DNA from: Paramesorhizobium endophyticum
GTDB lineage: Bacteria > Pseudomonadota > Alphaproteobacteria > Rhizobiales > Rhizobiaceae
Length of the DNA stretch: 64,000 nt
NCBI RefSeq assembly: GCF_014640615.1
Contig: NZ_BMHH01000016.1
Location: forward strand, 47,794-111,793
Direction: 5' to 3'
Shown: piece by piece, positions 38,211 through 47,691 of the stretch
Position numbering within the stretch: position 1 is the stretch's first letter
How the letters are laid out: the number at the start of each line of letters is the position of its first letter
Notes under the pieces: model-generated
Databases searched by the model: none
The model's input: the letters and a program-made list of their open reading frames with translations, nothing else
What the model was told of the DNA's origin: nothing
Program-made: the position numbers and the translations under genes

Positions 38211-38789
38211 ATGCTTGGGTTCTTCCTAGTATTCTTTGGCATCATCATCGTTGTGATGATCTTTTCGGGTATCGTTGGTGCAGAAAAAGATAAAGGGCGA
38301 CGAGATGAATTCAGAAATTCATATGATCATGTGGATAACTTTAATCCTCAGCATATTCACGTCGATAGGTTTGGCGGCTCTAATGTTGCCGTCGATACAA
38401 CGGCCAAGAAATTTGCACTCGGCCGAAAGGGCATGGGGAGCAAAATCTACACCTACGATGACCTGATTGCAGTCGATGTGCGACGAAACGGGCGTTCGAT
38501 TTTCAAGACAAATAGAGGCAGCCAAGCCGCAGGAGCCGCTGTGGGGGCGGCTCTCTTGGGTCCAGCTGGTTTGTTGATCGGTGGATTAACCGGAAGCCAG
38601 CGCCAAGAAGAGAAGATCACCGAGCTTTCTCTCCGATTGACCGTTAATAATGAGATGAACCACAGTCAAGAAATCATCTTTTTCAGAAATTCTGTTGGAC
38701 TGGATGCGGCGGACCCAATGGCGAGCAAGTTTTCGCGGGAGTTGGACAACTGGCAGGGTCGGTTTCAATTCATGATGCGAAATAAATGA
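38211..38789 (+). CDS. Hypothetical membrane-anchored protein
   Basis: 192 residues from ATG 38211, with an N-terminal membrane anchor (FFLVFFGIIIVVMIFSGIVGA) and a soluble remainder that includes a glycine-zipper-like segment (AAGAAVGAALLGPAGLLIGGLTG). A longer in-frame start at 38136 would add a cysteine-rich leader that looks unlike coding sequence of this protein. No family was recognised. Lower GC than the core suggests it arrived with the island. Confidence 0.65.
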   Translation: MLGFFLVFFGIIIVVMIFSGIVGAEKDKGRRDEFRNSYDHVDNFNPQHIHVDRFGGSNVAVDTTAKKFALGRKGMGSKIYTYDDLIAVDVRRNGRSIFKTNRGSQAAGAAVGAALLGPAGLLIGGLTGSQRQEEKITELSLRLTVNNEMNHSQEIIFFRNSVGLDAADPMASKFSRELDNWQGRFQFMMRNK

Positions 38790-38826
38790 GGGAGGCTGTC
38801 ATGTAGCTTTCTTGTTCTCGACTCGG

Positions 38827-39315
38827 TCACACGCCGCAGTTGGCTATCAACCACTTCTCCAATGCTACAATCACGTCCGGTTGCAGCTTCCGTCCCCGGA
38901 TAAGCGCGGTGCTTACAGACGTATTGAGCTTCGGGTAGCCCATTTCTGCCATCAGGTCTCCCGGCTGCATGTGGCGCTTGGTCATAATCTCGTTGACGCG
39001 CAAAACCGCTGCTGGTGTTAGCCTGCGATTACTAGCTACTGCAAAGGCAAGACCGGCAGAAGAAGGCGCTGGCGACAACGCCACGCCGGACGCGGCCAGC
39101 CATCGCAAAAAGTCAGCTTGCTCGACGGCATCTGCCTTTGTCCAGGCATTCCTCAATTCCTGCAACCGCGTTCTCACCTTCTTCAGCCCGGCGGCGATCG
39201 CAGCGTCCGTTACGGTGAGATATTTCCCGCTTTTAAGATCAGCATAGACAAATGGATGATCCCGCTTGAGACGCTCCTCATAATATGCGCTGTCACGCAC
39301 CTGCTTCTTTGCCAT
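38827..39315 (-). CDS. Hypothetical protein, possible HTH-type DNA-binding protein
   Basis: 162 residues starting MAKKQVRDSAYYEERLKRDHPFVYADLKSGKYLTVTDAAIAAGLKK, with a helix-turn-helix-like segment (LTVTDAAIAAGLKKVRTRL) near residue 33. A second possible DNA-binding region is near the C-terminus (MQPGDLMAEMGYPKLNTSVSTALIRGRKL). Proteins of this kind occur on plasmids and islands in rhizobia, but I cannot name the family. No neighbour gives a clear role. Confidence 0.6.
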   Translation of the reverse strand: MAKKQVRDSAYYEERLKRDHPFVYADLKSGKYLTVTDAAIAAGLKKVRTRLQELRNAWTKADAVEQADFLRWLAASGVALSPAPSSAGLAFAVASNRRLTPAAVLRVNEIMTKRHMQPGDLMAEMGYPKLNTSVSTALIRGRKLQPDVIVALEKWLIANCGV

Positions 39316-39526
39316 CTCTATTTCCAGTCAGCATCGTCGCCCATTCGACCAGGAAGCTGTCTGGCGCGTTTGGCACGCTGGGATATGCAAGGCAACAAGT
39401 GAACGCGCGGAGCCAGCCAGTGAGCTTCGATAAGTCTAGGCCAAATCCAAACGCGAACGACCACTTCCCCCTTGCGCCTTGCCGACATCTGCGGAATGTT
39501 CTGCTCCGCAGATTGGGGGCACAACT

Positions 39527-40525
39527 ATGAGTAAATCCTGGATGGTGCGCGCCGAGCGCGACGGACGGCTGTTCGACGCGTTCAAGGATGTGTCGGCGGT
39601 TGCGATTGGTTGGAATGAAGTCGGCGATCTGTCTCACGTGAAGACAAGGAAGGCGATTGCCGATCTCGTCGCAGCGGCATGGCCGGAGATGAAACCGCAG
39701 TCCATCGCCATGGCGACCGGTCAATTATACCGCTTTGTAAATGAGATCGACGTCGGGGATATGATCGTAACCTACAACCCGTCGCGGCGAGTCTACCTCG
39801 TCGGCGAGGTGACCGGCCCTTACCGCTATGATACATCGGTCGATCCGGAAGATGCACAGTTCCGCCCCGTGCGCTGGCACGGCGAAGTCAGCCGCGATCT
39901 TCTTTCGGTCGAGAGCCGTAATAGCCTGGGTTCGATCTCCACCCTGTTCCGGATATCGAACGAAGTGGCTGCGGAACTCAAAAAGGCAATGACCTCGGGA
40001 CAGTCGGCGAAGCCAGAGGCGACCGCAGCGGCTGAAGCGATAGAGGACGATCTCTTCAAGTCGATGGAGAGCCGGGCGCGGGAATTCATCAAGGATAAAG
40101 TCAACGCGCTCACCTGGGACGACATGCAGGAACTGGTCGCCGGGCTTCTGCGCTCTCTCGGCTACAAGACGCGCGTCTCAGAGGCGGGGCCGGATCGCGG
40201 CAAGGATATCGTCGCCTCACCGGATGGCTTTGGATTCGAGTCGCCGCGTATCGTCGTAGAGGTGAAGCACCGTAAGGGAACAATGGGCGCACCTGACGTG
40301 CGTAGTTTCCTCGGCGGCAGGCATCCGCAGGATAAGGGACTCTACGTCAGCACGGGAGGCTTCACCCGTGAGGCCCGCTACGAAGCAGAGCGGGCGAATA
40401 TCCCCTTGGCGCTAATGGATCTCGATGACCTAGTGAAGAGCCTCTTGGAGCAATATGACAAGCTGGATAGCGAGACCCAGCAACTGCTGCCGTTGAAGCG
40501 GATCTTCGTGCCTGCCTGGGCCTAA
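39527..40525 (+). CDS. Mrr-type restriction endonuclease (type IV, modification-dependent)
   Basis: 332 residues. The C-terminal half is an Mrr_cat PD-(D/E)xK nuclease: LLRSLGYKTRVSEAGPDRGKDIVAS with the Asp, and PRIVVEVKHRKG with the ExK. The N-terminal half (MSKSWMVRAERDGRLFDAFKDVSAVAIGW, DVGDMIVTYN) resembles the PUA/EVE-like or Mrr N-terminal modules that bind modified DNA. It would cut DNA carrying certain methylated bases. ATG 39527 was chosen because GGGGG precedes it. It lies directly upstream of a type III system, in a defence cluster. Confidence 0.88.
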   Translation: MSKSWMVRAERDGRLFDAFKDVSAVAIGWNEVGDLSHVKTRKAIADLVAAAWPEMKPQSIAMATGQLYRFVNEIDVGDMIVTYNPSRRVYLVGEVTGPYRYDTSVDPEDAQFRPVRWHGEVSRDLLSVESRNSLGSISTLFRISNEVAAELKKAMTSGQSAKPEATAAAEAIEDDLFKSMESRAREFIKDKVNALTWDDMQELVAGLLRSLGYKTRVSEAGPDRGKDIVASPDGFGFESPRIVVEVKHRKGTMGAPDVRSFLGGRHPQDKGLYVSTGGFTREARYEAERANIPLALMDLDDLVKSLLEQYDKLDSETQQLLPLKRIFVPAWA

Positions 40526-40663
40526 TTGCCTGTATCGAAAATAGTTCCCGGTAGAATTCAGACGCCTTGCAGATCATTGCGATTCCAAGGGTTTTTCGTG
40601 TAGCAAGATGACAACCGAGAACAGAGCCGTTCGGCAGGGCGGCCCCAAAGCGAAAGACTCCTG

Positions 40664-42370
40664 ATGCCCACCCTGGACTGGATCGGCAAAAAAGCCGTCG
40701 TCAATCATCACCGTGAAGTTCCTTACCGCCTCGTGCATTGCAGCACTGAACTTTCAACTGGTGATCCGGATGCGGGAAACCTGTTGGTTCAAGGCGACAA
40801 TCTGGAAGCATTGAAAGCGCTCCTCCCTTATTATGCCGGGAAGGTAAAATGTATTTATATCGACCCACCATACAATACGGGAAAATCTGATTGGCGATAT
40901 AATGACCGAGTTACCTCTCCTGAAATAACTGCCTGGCTCGGGAAAACAGTTGGCAAGGAAAGTGAAGATTTAAGTCGGCACGATAAGTGGCTTTGCATGA
41001 TGTATCCACGCCTTCGTTTGCTGCGTGAATTTATGCGTAAAGATGCAGTAATTTTCGTGAGCTGCGACGACAACGAGCAAGCGGCGCTACACATTATGAT
41101 GGCAGAGATATTTGGAAGACAGAACCATCTCGGAACGGCGATTTGGAAAAATGCAACTGACAACAATCCAACCAGGCTCGCGGTTGAGCATGAATATATA
41201 TTGATTTATGCAAAAGACAAAGATGAGCAGGAGCGTGAGTGGGCTGGCCCAGAGAATGACGTAAAAGAACTTATGCTCAAGGTGTTCGCCGAGATTGAAG
41301 AGGAAACGGAATCGCTTAGCGAGAAGCGAAAGAGATTCCAGGCGTTTGTAAAAAAGAATGCAAAATCTCTGGGAGATTTGAGTCGATACAAGCAAGTAGA
41401 CGAGCGTGGAGTGTATGTCTCTCGAAGAAACCTCGAAAACCCCGGGAAAGATGGATATCAATACGATATACTGCACGACAAGAACGGTCTTCCCTGCGCC
41501 AGACCTCTTTGGGGGTGGAGATTTCCTTGGTCTCGAATGCAAGAATTGTTGGCAGAAAATCGAATCGTTTTCGGAAAAGATGAAAAAAAGATTCCAGAAT
41601 TAAAAGCTTATCTGAAGGACGTTACCTTTCCATTCCGAAGCGTATTCAATATTGATTCGCGCAAGGGATCAAATGATCTAGAAGAAATCTTCGGTCGCCG
41701 CGATATTTTCAGGAATCCAAAATCTGTTGCCCTCGTGAGCCACCTTTTGTCTTTTGTGAGCAAAGAGGATGACATCATCTTGGATTCCTTCTGCGGATCA
41801 GGGACAACAGCACACGCAGTCTTGGAGCTAAACAACCGGGATCAAAAAAAGAGAAAGTTCATCTGCATAGAGATGGATGAAGAGACAGCAAAGGATATCG
41901 CAGGTGAGCGCCTAAAGCGGGTCATTCTAGGATATAACAAAGGCGGCGACCCTGAAAAGCCAATTGAAGGATATGGGGGCGGTTTTAGATTCTGCCGCCT
42001 AGGTGTTCCACTCTTCAACGAGTTTGGCGATATCAACTCGGGCGTGTCTTTCTCAGACCTTGCCGCCCATATTTTCTTCTCTGAAACCGGTTTACCCCTC
42101 CCGAAGCGCGCCAATGGCTCGACATCCTTCCTGGGCACTCATCGAGAAAAGGCTGTATTCCTCCTTTTCTCGCCAGCGGAACAAGGCTTCCCCAGGGAGG
42201 TCGCCGGTAATGTGCTAACTCCAGACGCCCTGGCAAACCTGTCCGCGCTGTCGAATGGTTTTGAAGGTGTGCGGGTGGTCTATGCAGAGGGTTGCACCGT
42301 CTCGCCCGAGCGATTGAAAGCCGAAGGCATCGTGTTCAAGCAAATTCCCTATCAGATTGAGGGGAACTGA
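40664..42370 (+). CDS. mod: Type III restriction-modification system, Mod methyltransferase
   Basis: 568 residues of a beta-class N6-adenine methyltransferase. DPPYNTG (motif IV) is at residues 67-73, a variable central region follows that should set the recognition sequence (about residues 110-350), and DSFCGSGTTAHAVLEL (motif I) comes after that. The permuted order is typical of type III Mod. It is the recognition and methylation subunit, and the Res subunit starts 1 bp after its stop. Codon use is more AT-rich than the core. Confidence 0.93.
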   Translation: MPTLDWIGKKAVVNHHREVPYRLVHCSTELSTGDPDAGNLLVQGDNLEALKALLPYYAGKVKCIYIDPPYNTGKSDWRYNDRVTSPEITAWLGKTVGKESEDLSRHDKWLCMMYPRLRLLREFMRKDAVIFVSCDDNEQAALHIMMAEIFGRQNHLGTAIWKNATDNNPTRLAVEHEYILIYAKDKDEQEREWAGPENDVKELMLKVFAEIEEETESLSEKRKRFQAFVKKNAKSLGDLSRYKQVDERGVYVSRRNLENPGKDGYQYDILHDKNGLPCARPLWGWRFPWSRMQELLAENRIVFGKDEKKIPELKAYLKDVTFPFRSVFNIDSRKGSNDLEEIFGRRDIFRNPKSVALVSHLLSFVSKEDDIILDSFCGSGTTAHAVLELNNRDQKKRKFICIEMDEETAKDIAGERLKRVILGYNKGGDPEKPIEGYGGGFRFCRLGVPLFNEFGDINSGVSFSDLAAHIFFSETGLPLPKRANGSTSFLGTHREKAVFLLFSPAEQGFPREVAGNVLTPDALANLSALSNGFEGVRVVYAEGCTVSPERLKAEGIVFKQIPYQIEGN

Positions 42371-42371
42371 C

Positions 42372-45035
42372 ATGGCTACCGTAAATCTGGAATTGAAAGA
42401 ATACCAGCAGGCCGCCCTGGACCGCTTCCGCAGCTATTTGCGGGACTGCAATACCATGGGCGCGAACATGGCTTTCTACAAGGCCACAAACATGCCCTAC
42501 CGCAACGCGCCGGCGATCACCGAAGGGACGCCCTATGTTTGCTTGCGCATCCCTACTGGGGGCGGCAAGACGATCACCGCCTCCCATTGCGTAGGGGTCG
42601 CCGCGCAGGAGTTCCTGAAGGCGCAGAACCCCATGGTTCTGTGGCTAGTGCCATCAACGCCAATTCTGGATCAGACAATCGATGCTTTGAAGAACCCTGG
42701 GCACCCCTACCGCGCCGCTCTCGCAAGGGACTTTGGCCAGAATATCTCCGTCATGACCAAATCTGAAGCCCTAGCGATGTCCCGTGCTGACGCCGAAGGT
42801 GGTGCCTGTGTCATCGTCAGCACGATCCAGTCCTTCCGCCGCGAAGACGACAAGGGGAAGCAGAATCCCGAGGGATTGAAGGTCTATGAAGATAACGGCG
42901 CGTTGATGGATCATTTCTCGGGCCTCACCGAGACGCAGAAATCCGGACTGCACATCATGGGTGGCACGGACCGACCGGTTGCTTCATTTGCAAACCTGCT
43001 GCGGCTGCACCGCCCTATGGTTATTGTGGACGAGGCACATAATGCCCGCACGCACCTATCCTTTGACACACTGGCCCGTTTCAATCCGTCTTTGATTCTG
43101 GAACTGACCGCGACTCCACAGACGGAACACGCGCCGGGCAAGGATCAGCACGCATCGAACATTCTCTATTCCGTTTCCGCTGCCGAGTTAAAAGCGGAGG
43201 AGATGATCAAGATGCCAATCAGGCTGACAACAGATCGGGATTGGCGCAAGACAATCGGTGCCGCCTTGGACTGCCAGTTGGCTCTGGAAGAGGCTGCGAA
43301 GGCGGAGGAGAGAGAAAGCGGAGAATATATTCGGCCCCTGATTCTTTTTCAGGCGCAGAGCGCCAGCAAAAATGACCCTCACCGCCTGACATGGGATAAG
43401 ATCGAGGCGGAATTGAAGGAACGTCGAATACCCGCCGATCACATCGCGGTTCATTCCGGCAACCGCAAAGACTTGGACACGCTCGAAAAGCCGATCACCG
43501 ACCCTGAATGCCCGGTGCGCTACATCATCACCGTGCAGAAGCTGAAAGAGGGGTGGGATTGCCCTTTCGCCTACATCTTATGCTCGGTGGCCGAGCAGAC
43601 CTCATCGACGGCGATTGAGCAAATCCTCGGGCGCGTCCTGCGGATGCCCCAAGCCACACGGAAGCGCCGAGATATCTTGAACCAGGCATACGCCTTCGTT
43701 GCCTCTGCTAGCTTCGACGAGACCGCAACCCGGCTGAAAGATGGTTTGGTCGATGGGGCTGGCTTCAACAGGCTCGAAGCCGATCAAATTGTGTCGCGCG
43801 AACCCGGCCTTGGCTTCGAAGAAGCCCAGGAGGAGTGTCAGCATGAGTCCGACCCGATTGAGGAACAGGATATGTCGCCGGAAGAGATGGAGACGGCTAT
43901 TGCCAAGCTGCCCCTTTCAGTCCGTTCGCGCGTCAGTTTCGATCCACAGAAGAAGTCGGTCAGTTATCGCGGGCCGATGACGAAAGACAGCCGCAACCTA
44001 TTGCAGCTTGCCTTAGCGAAATCCGCGAAAGCGACGAAAGTCATCAACCATCTGTATGCGAAGACAAACAACTTCCAGATGTCGGCCAGCGAGGATAACG
44101 AGAAGCCCCCCTTCATCGTGCCTCTTCTTGGCTACCGTAAGCAGGGCGAGCTACAACTTTTCACCAAGGAGCATTTCCTCGACCTGCCATGGCGCCTGGA
44201 TCAATGTGATCCGGCTGACATTCTGAATCGCTTCAAAATAGTAGACCATAGCCAATCCGGCCAGATCGATGTTAATGACAAGGGAAGGGTTGAAATTGAT
44301 TTTGTGAAACGGCTTCAAGGCGAACTGTCGGCAGTTATCCAGGAACCATCCTGGACACTGCCCCGTCTTGCAAACTGGCTTGACTTTGGCATCAAGCATG
44401 AGGATATCACCAAGCCGAGTGCAATCATCTTCATTATGAAAGCGATTGAAGCCTTGGTGGACAGCGGACTATTGCTTGATACGCTTGTCAGAAACAAATA
44501 CGATCTACGATCTGCATTACGTCACCTCATCGACGATCTTCGCCGAAACCGCGAAAAGGGAAACTACAGCGCTCTTTTTGCAACCAACGCGCAAGCCTTC
44601 GCGACCAGCTCCGACCTTTCGATGATCTTCGATGAGCGGAGCTACGCATTCAATCAGCCATATTCAGGGGCAACAAAATTCAATAAGCACTACACGCCGC
44701 TTGTGGGTGACCTGAAAGCGGAGGGTGAAGAATTTGAATGCGCTCGCCATATCGACCGAATGGATGAGGTTCAATACTGGATTCGTAATGTTGAGCGCAA
44801 GAAATCTTCTTTCTGGCTGCAGCTTCCGCAGGACAAATTCTATCCCGATTTCGTCGCTATGCTGAAAGATAGCCGCATCCTTGTCGTTGAATACAAAGGT
44901 GGCCATCTATATGAGGGAGAAGACGACAAGCGTCGCATCGGTAAGACCTGGGAGGAAGCCACCAGAGGAAAAGGTCTCTTCTGTATGCCTACAGAACGTG
45001 ACTTTGACCTAATCAATCGCACCATCAAAAAGTGA
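42372..45035 (+). CDS. res: Type III restriction-modification system, Res helicase-nuclease
   Basis: 887 residues from ATG 42372, 1 bp after the mod stop. It has an SF2 helicase core: RIPTGGGKT (Walker A, residues 60-67), DEAHNA (Walker B) and LGRVLRMP (motif VI). Near the C-terminus is a PD-(D/E)xK nuclease with FYPDFVA and VVEYKGGHL. The two subunits would cut unmodified DNA between oppositely oriented recognition sites. The gene looks complete. Confidence 0.93.
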   Translation: MATVNLELKEYQQAALDRFRSYLRDCNTMGANMAFYKATNMPYRNAPAITEGTPYVCLRIPTGGGKTITASHCVGVAAQEFLKAQNPMVLWLVPSTPILDQTIDALKNPGHPYRAALARDFGQNISVMTKSEALAMSRADAEGGACVIVSTIQSFRREDDKGKQNPEGLKVYEDNGALMDHFSGLTETQKSGLHIMGGTDRPVASFANLLRLHRPMVIVDEAHNARTHLSFDTLARFNPSLILELTATPQTEHAPGKDQHASNILYSVSAAELKAEEMIKMPIRLTTDRDWRKTIGAALDCQLALEEAAKAEERESGEYIRPLILFQAQSASKNDPHRLTWDKIEAELKERRIPADHIAVHSGNRKDLDTLEKPITDPECPVRYIITVQKLKEGWDCPFAYILCSVAEQTSSTAIEQILGRVLRMPQATRKRRDILNQAYAFVASASFDETATRLKDGLVDGAGFNRLEADQIVSREPGLGFEEAQEECQHESDPIEEQDMSPEEMETAIAKLPLSVRSRVSFDPQKKSVSYRGPMTKDSRNLLQLALAKSAKATKVINHLYAKTNNFQMSASEDNEKPPFIVPLLGYRKQGELQLFTKEHFLDLPWRLDQCDPADILNRFKIVDHSQSGQIDVNDKGRVEIDFVKRLQGELSAVIQEPSWTLPRLANWLDFGIKHEDITKPSAIIFIMKAIEALVDSGLLLDTLVRNKYDLRSALRHLIDDLRRNREKGNYSALFATNAQAFATSSDLSMIFDERSYAFNQPYSGATKFNKHYTPLVGDLKAEGEEFECARHIDRMDEVQYWIRNVERKKSSFWLQLPQDKFYPDFVAMLKDSRILVVEYKGGHLYEGEDDKRRIGKTWEEATRGKGLFCMPTERDFDLINRTIKK

Positions 45036-45172
45036 ATCAGATGACGTTTCACTATTCAGGATCGCGGTTGAAAAACTCAGGGCGCGCTTTCGTTAGAACA
45101 AATTACTTCTCAACAAAGGCGCGCGGCGCATTGCGGGCACATAACATTCCGTTAGAGTTGCCGTGCGTTCTA

Positions 45173-45351
45173 CGCTATCTAGCCCCCCGCGCACTCAAGC
45201 AATCGCGTGCACATCGGCGGACGCCGGGAAGAACGCTTCCCCAACACGTTCGCCCTACGCGGAGAGGTGGCTGAGTGGTTGAAAGCACCGCACTCGAAAT
45301 GCGGCATAGGGGCAACTCTATCGGGGGTTCGAATCCCTCCCTCTCCGCCAG
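45173..45351. repeat. Copy 2 of the tRNA-Ser flanking direct repeat
   Basis: The matching block begins at CGCTATCTAGCCCCCCGCGC. The first 40 nt are identical to 32525-32564, the next 50 nt show about a dozen substitutions, and the tRNA is identical. It closes island 1 and opens island 2. Confidence 0.85.
45261..45350 (+). tRNA. tRNA-Ser(CGA), copy 2
   Basis: 90 nt, identical to the gene at 32615-32704 over its full length including GCCA, with anticodon loop CTCGAAA. It is a complete gene, not a fragment, and has its own upstream region. Confidence 0.96.
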
Positions 45352-45352
45352 C
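45331..45352. other. Attachment site at the 3' end of tRNA-Ser copy 2 (attL of island 2)
   Basis: The 22-bp sequence starting GAATCCCTCCCTCTCCGCC is repeated exactly at 63329-63350. The integrase gene begins 83 bp downstream. Confidence 0.85.
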
Positions 45353-45435
45353 AACCCCATTTAGCCTTGAAAACCCTCAGTATATTGAGTTTAAAGGACT
45401 TGTAGCCGCCGTTTTGGTACACAAAGGCGGTACAC

Positions 45436-47013
45436 ATGGTCCTGAAAATGTCTCGTCCAACAAAACATCCAACGACAGGTATCTATCAGCTTCGCAAGCG
45501 TGTGCCGCAGCACCTGGTTCCGCTTGTTGGAAAGAACATTATCAAAATCAGCCTCAAAACCCGTGATCCGCAGGAAGCCAAAATCGCCCATACGCGGTTG
45601 CTCGCTGAGATAGAATCCCGCTGGCGACAATTGTCGGCTGGCGTGATTTCCCTGTCGCAGAAGCAGGCGGTCGCAATGGCTGGTGAAATCTACCATGCGA
45701 TGATTTCCGCAAACGAGAATGATCCAGGATCGCCCGATCATCGCAAAGCGGCGCTTATCCCCGATTACCTTCATCTGCGACCCGAGAAAGTTCAGGTTGT
45801 TCAACTAACCAAGAATGACACACTGTTCGAGCGCGTGCTCGAAACATACAAGGTGCATCGCAACGACGAAGCAATTCAAAAATACCTTAGTCAGCACGGC
45901 TACCGCGTCGATGAGCCCAGCATGGCACTCTTGCAGCAAGCCGTCGCAACTGCCGTGCTGCAGGCAAAAGAGCATCTTTTGAAAATGGCGCAAGGCGACT
46001 ACCGCCCCGATCCCGACGCAGACCGATTTCCAAAACTGGATATGACGTCCAAGAAGACAAAGACGGGCGAAACAGGGGACCTCGGCAAATACAGTCTTGT
46101 GCAGGTGTTCGAAGACTACAATGCCGAGCGGCAACTTTCGCCGGCAAGCTACAAAAAATGGAAGGGCATCATTGCCAAAGTCGCAGCGGAAGTGCCCGAC
46201 ATTCGGGATTTGACCAGTGACTGGGTTGTCGACTGGAAAGACCGCTCTCTAAAGAGCGGCAAGTCGGCAATTCACGTGAAAGATAGCTATCTGGCAAGTC
46301 TCAGGGCCGTGTGCCAGTGGGCAAAGTCGAATAAGCGCATACCAGCTAATCCCGTCGATGAAATCACCGTATCGGTTCCGAAGGCCACAACGACGCGCGA
46401 CAAGTGGTTCACGCTGGAGGAAGCAACTACTATCTTAAAAGGAGCGCTGGAAGAGCCGCCGGAACGTTTCTCGCCCGAGATGAAGGCCGCAAGGCGCTGG
46501 GTGCCGTGGTTGTGTGCTTACACCGGGGCGCGGGTGGGTGAAATCACGCAGCTACGAAAGGAGGACATACAGCAGCATGACGGACACTGGTTAATCTGGA
46601 TCACGCCAGATGCCGGCACGACCAAAAATAGGAATCCTCGCTTCGTTGCGATTCATCCTCACCTTGTTGAACAGGGCTTTATCGACTTCATTCGTGACCA
46701 ACGCAAAGGCCCATTATTCTACGATCCTGGCCGCCACAGGGGAGGCACAGAAGGGAATCCGCAATACAAAAAAGCAGGCGAACGTCTAGCCGCTTGGGTG
46801 CGAGAAATTGGTGTGAACGATACCCGAATCCAACCAAACCATGCATGGCGACACCTGTTCAAAACAGAAGCCCGTGGCGTGTTCATGGACGTCGGCGCGC
46901 GGGATTATATGCAAGGCCACGTCCCAGCGAGCGAGGGCGAGGCGTATGGCGGTTACAAACCGCATGTGCTCGCGCACGAAATAGCCAAATTTCCGAGGTT
47001 CGAACTCAGGTAG
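45436..47013 (+). CDS. Tyrosine recombinase with DUF6538 N-terminus
   Basis: 525 residues. The N-terminal part (YQLRKRVPQHLVPLVGK, SLKTRDPQEAKIAHTRLLAEIE) is the DUF6538 region of site-specific integrases. The catalytic part has YTGARVGEI (Arg), TKNRNPRFV (Lys), NHAWRHLF (His-x-x-Arg) and a terminal MQGHVPASEGEAYGGYKP with the tyrosine. It starts 83 bp from the 22-bp attachment site and reads away from the tRNA, as expected for the integrase of island 2. Fragments of related integrases are at 51508-51615 and 63438-63860. Confidence 0.93.
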   Translation: MVLKMSRPTKHPTTGIYQLRKRVPQHLVPLVGKNIIKISLKTRDPQEAKIAHTRLLAEIESRWRQLSAGVISLSQKQAVAMAGEIYHAMISANENDPGSPDHRKAALIPDYLHLRPEKVQVVQLTKNDTLFERVLETYKVHRNDEAIQKYLSQHGYRVDEPSMALLQQAVATAVLQAKEHLLKMAQGDYRPDPDADRFPKLDMTSKKTKTGETGDLGKYSLVQVFEDYNAERQLSPASYKKWKGIIAKVAAEVPDIRDLTSDWVVDWKDRSLKSGKSAIHVKDSYLASLRAVCQWAKSNKRIPANPVDEITVSVPKATTTRDKWFTLEEATTILKGALEEPPERFSPEMKAARRWVPWLCAYTGARVGEITQLRKEDIQQHDGHWLIWITPDAGTTKNRNPRFVAIHPHLVEQGFIDFIRDQRKGPLFYDPGRHRGGTEGNPQYKKAGERLAAWVREIGVNDTRIQPNHAWRHLFKTEARGVFMDVGARDYMQGHVPASEGEAYGGYKPHVLAHEIAKFPRFELR

Positions 47014-47130
47014 GCGGCATCGCCCGAACGCCGTACAACGGCGGTGAAACCAGGTCGCCCTACAAGCGAGAGTAAGGCCCTTCCCTCGGGCAGGTCGCAG
47101 CACCGCCCTTGGGCGGGGTGAGGAATTATC

Positions 47131-47550
47131 ATGGTAGAAACAGCTAAGCAGCGGAGTAGAACAATGTCCCGCATCCGCTCCATGAATACCAAACCGGAAA
47201 TGGTTGTCAGGAAACTTTTACATTCTCTCGGATATCGCTATCGCCTACACCGCAAGGACCTTCCTGGGAAACCTGATATTACCTTCGGGCCAAGGCGGAA
47301 GATCATCGAAGTTCGCGGCTGCTACTGGCATGCCCACCTCCGTTATGACCCTACATGTTGGGAGGCTCGATCCGAAGCCAAATCGAACAAAGCGTACTGG
47401 GGTCCGAAAATGGATCGGAACGTCGAGCGAGATCAGAGGAACCTCGAACGTCAGGAGGAGGCCGGCTGGGTGGTGCTTGTTATTTGGGAATGTGAACTTC
47501 GTGACATGAACGCCGTCCGAGATCGGATCGAGCGTTTCCTCGGGATGTAA
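47131..47550 (+). CDS. vsr: Very short patch repair endonuclease Vsr
   Basis: 139 residues, the Vsr length: SRIRSMNTKPEMVVRKLLHSLGYRYRLH, PGKPDITFGPRRKIIEVRGCYWHAH with catalytic Asp49 and the zinc-site residues, and WGPKMDRNVERDQRNLERQEEAGW. It nicks next to T:G mismatches that arise from deamination of 5-methylcytosine, and so accompanies cytosine methyltransferases such as the next gene. Confidence 0.94.
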   Translation: MVETAKQRSRTMSRIRSMNTKPEMVVRKLLHSLGYRYRLHRKDLPGKPDITFGPRRKIIEVRGCYWHAHLRYDPTCWEARSEAKSNKAYWGPKMDRNVERDQRNLERQEEAGWVVLVIWECELRDMNAVRDRIERFLGM

Positions 47551-47691
47551 TTTCTGTGGGTTCCCGCTCCGTCCCCGGTTAAGCTTGGGGAAAGCTTGTA
47601 GAAATTATCTTGATGGACGAATCCATTGCGCTGACACGATCAGCATGTTATTGAGGTTTTGTTCTTTTTTTGTTCCAGATTGGGGGTTGAA

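Noticed and set aside
45261..45350. Second tRNA-Ser as a fragment or pseudogene
   Set aside because: It is identical to the first copy over the whole gene, including the anticodon arm and the GCCA end.
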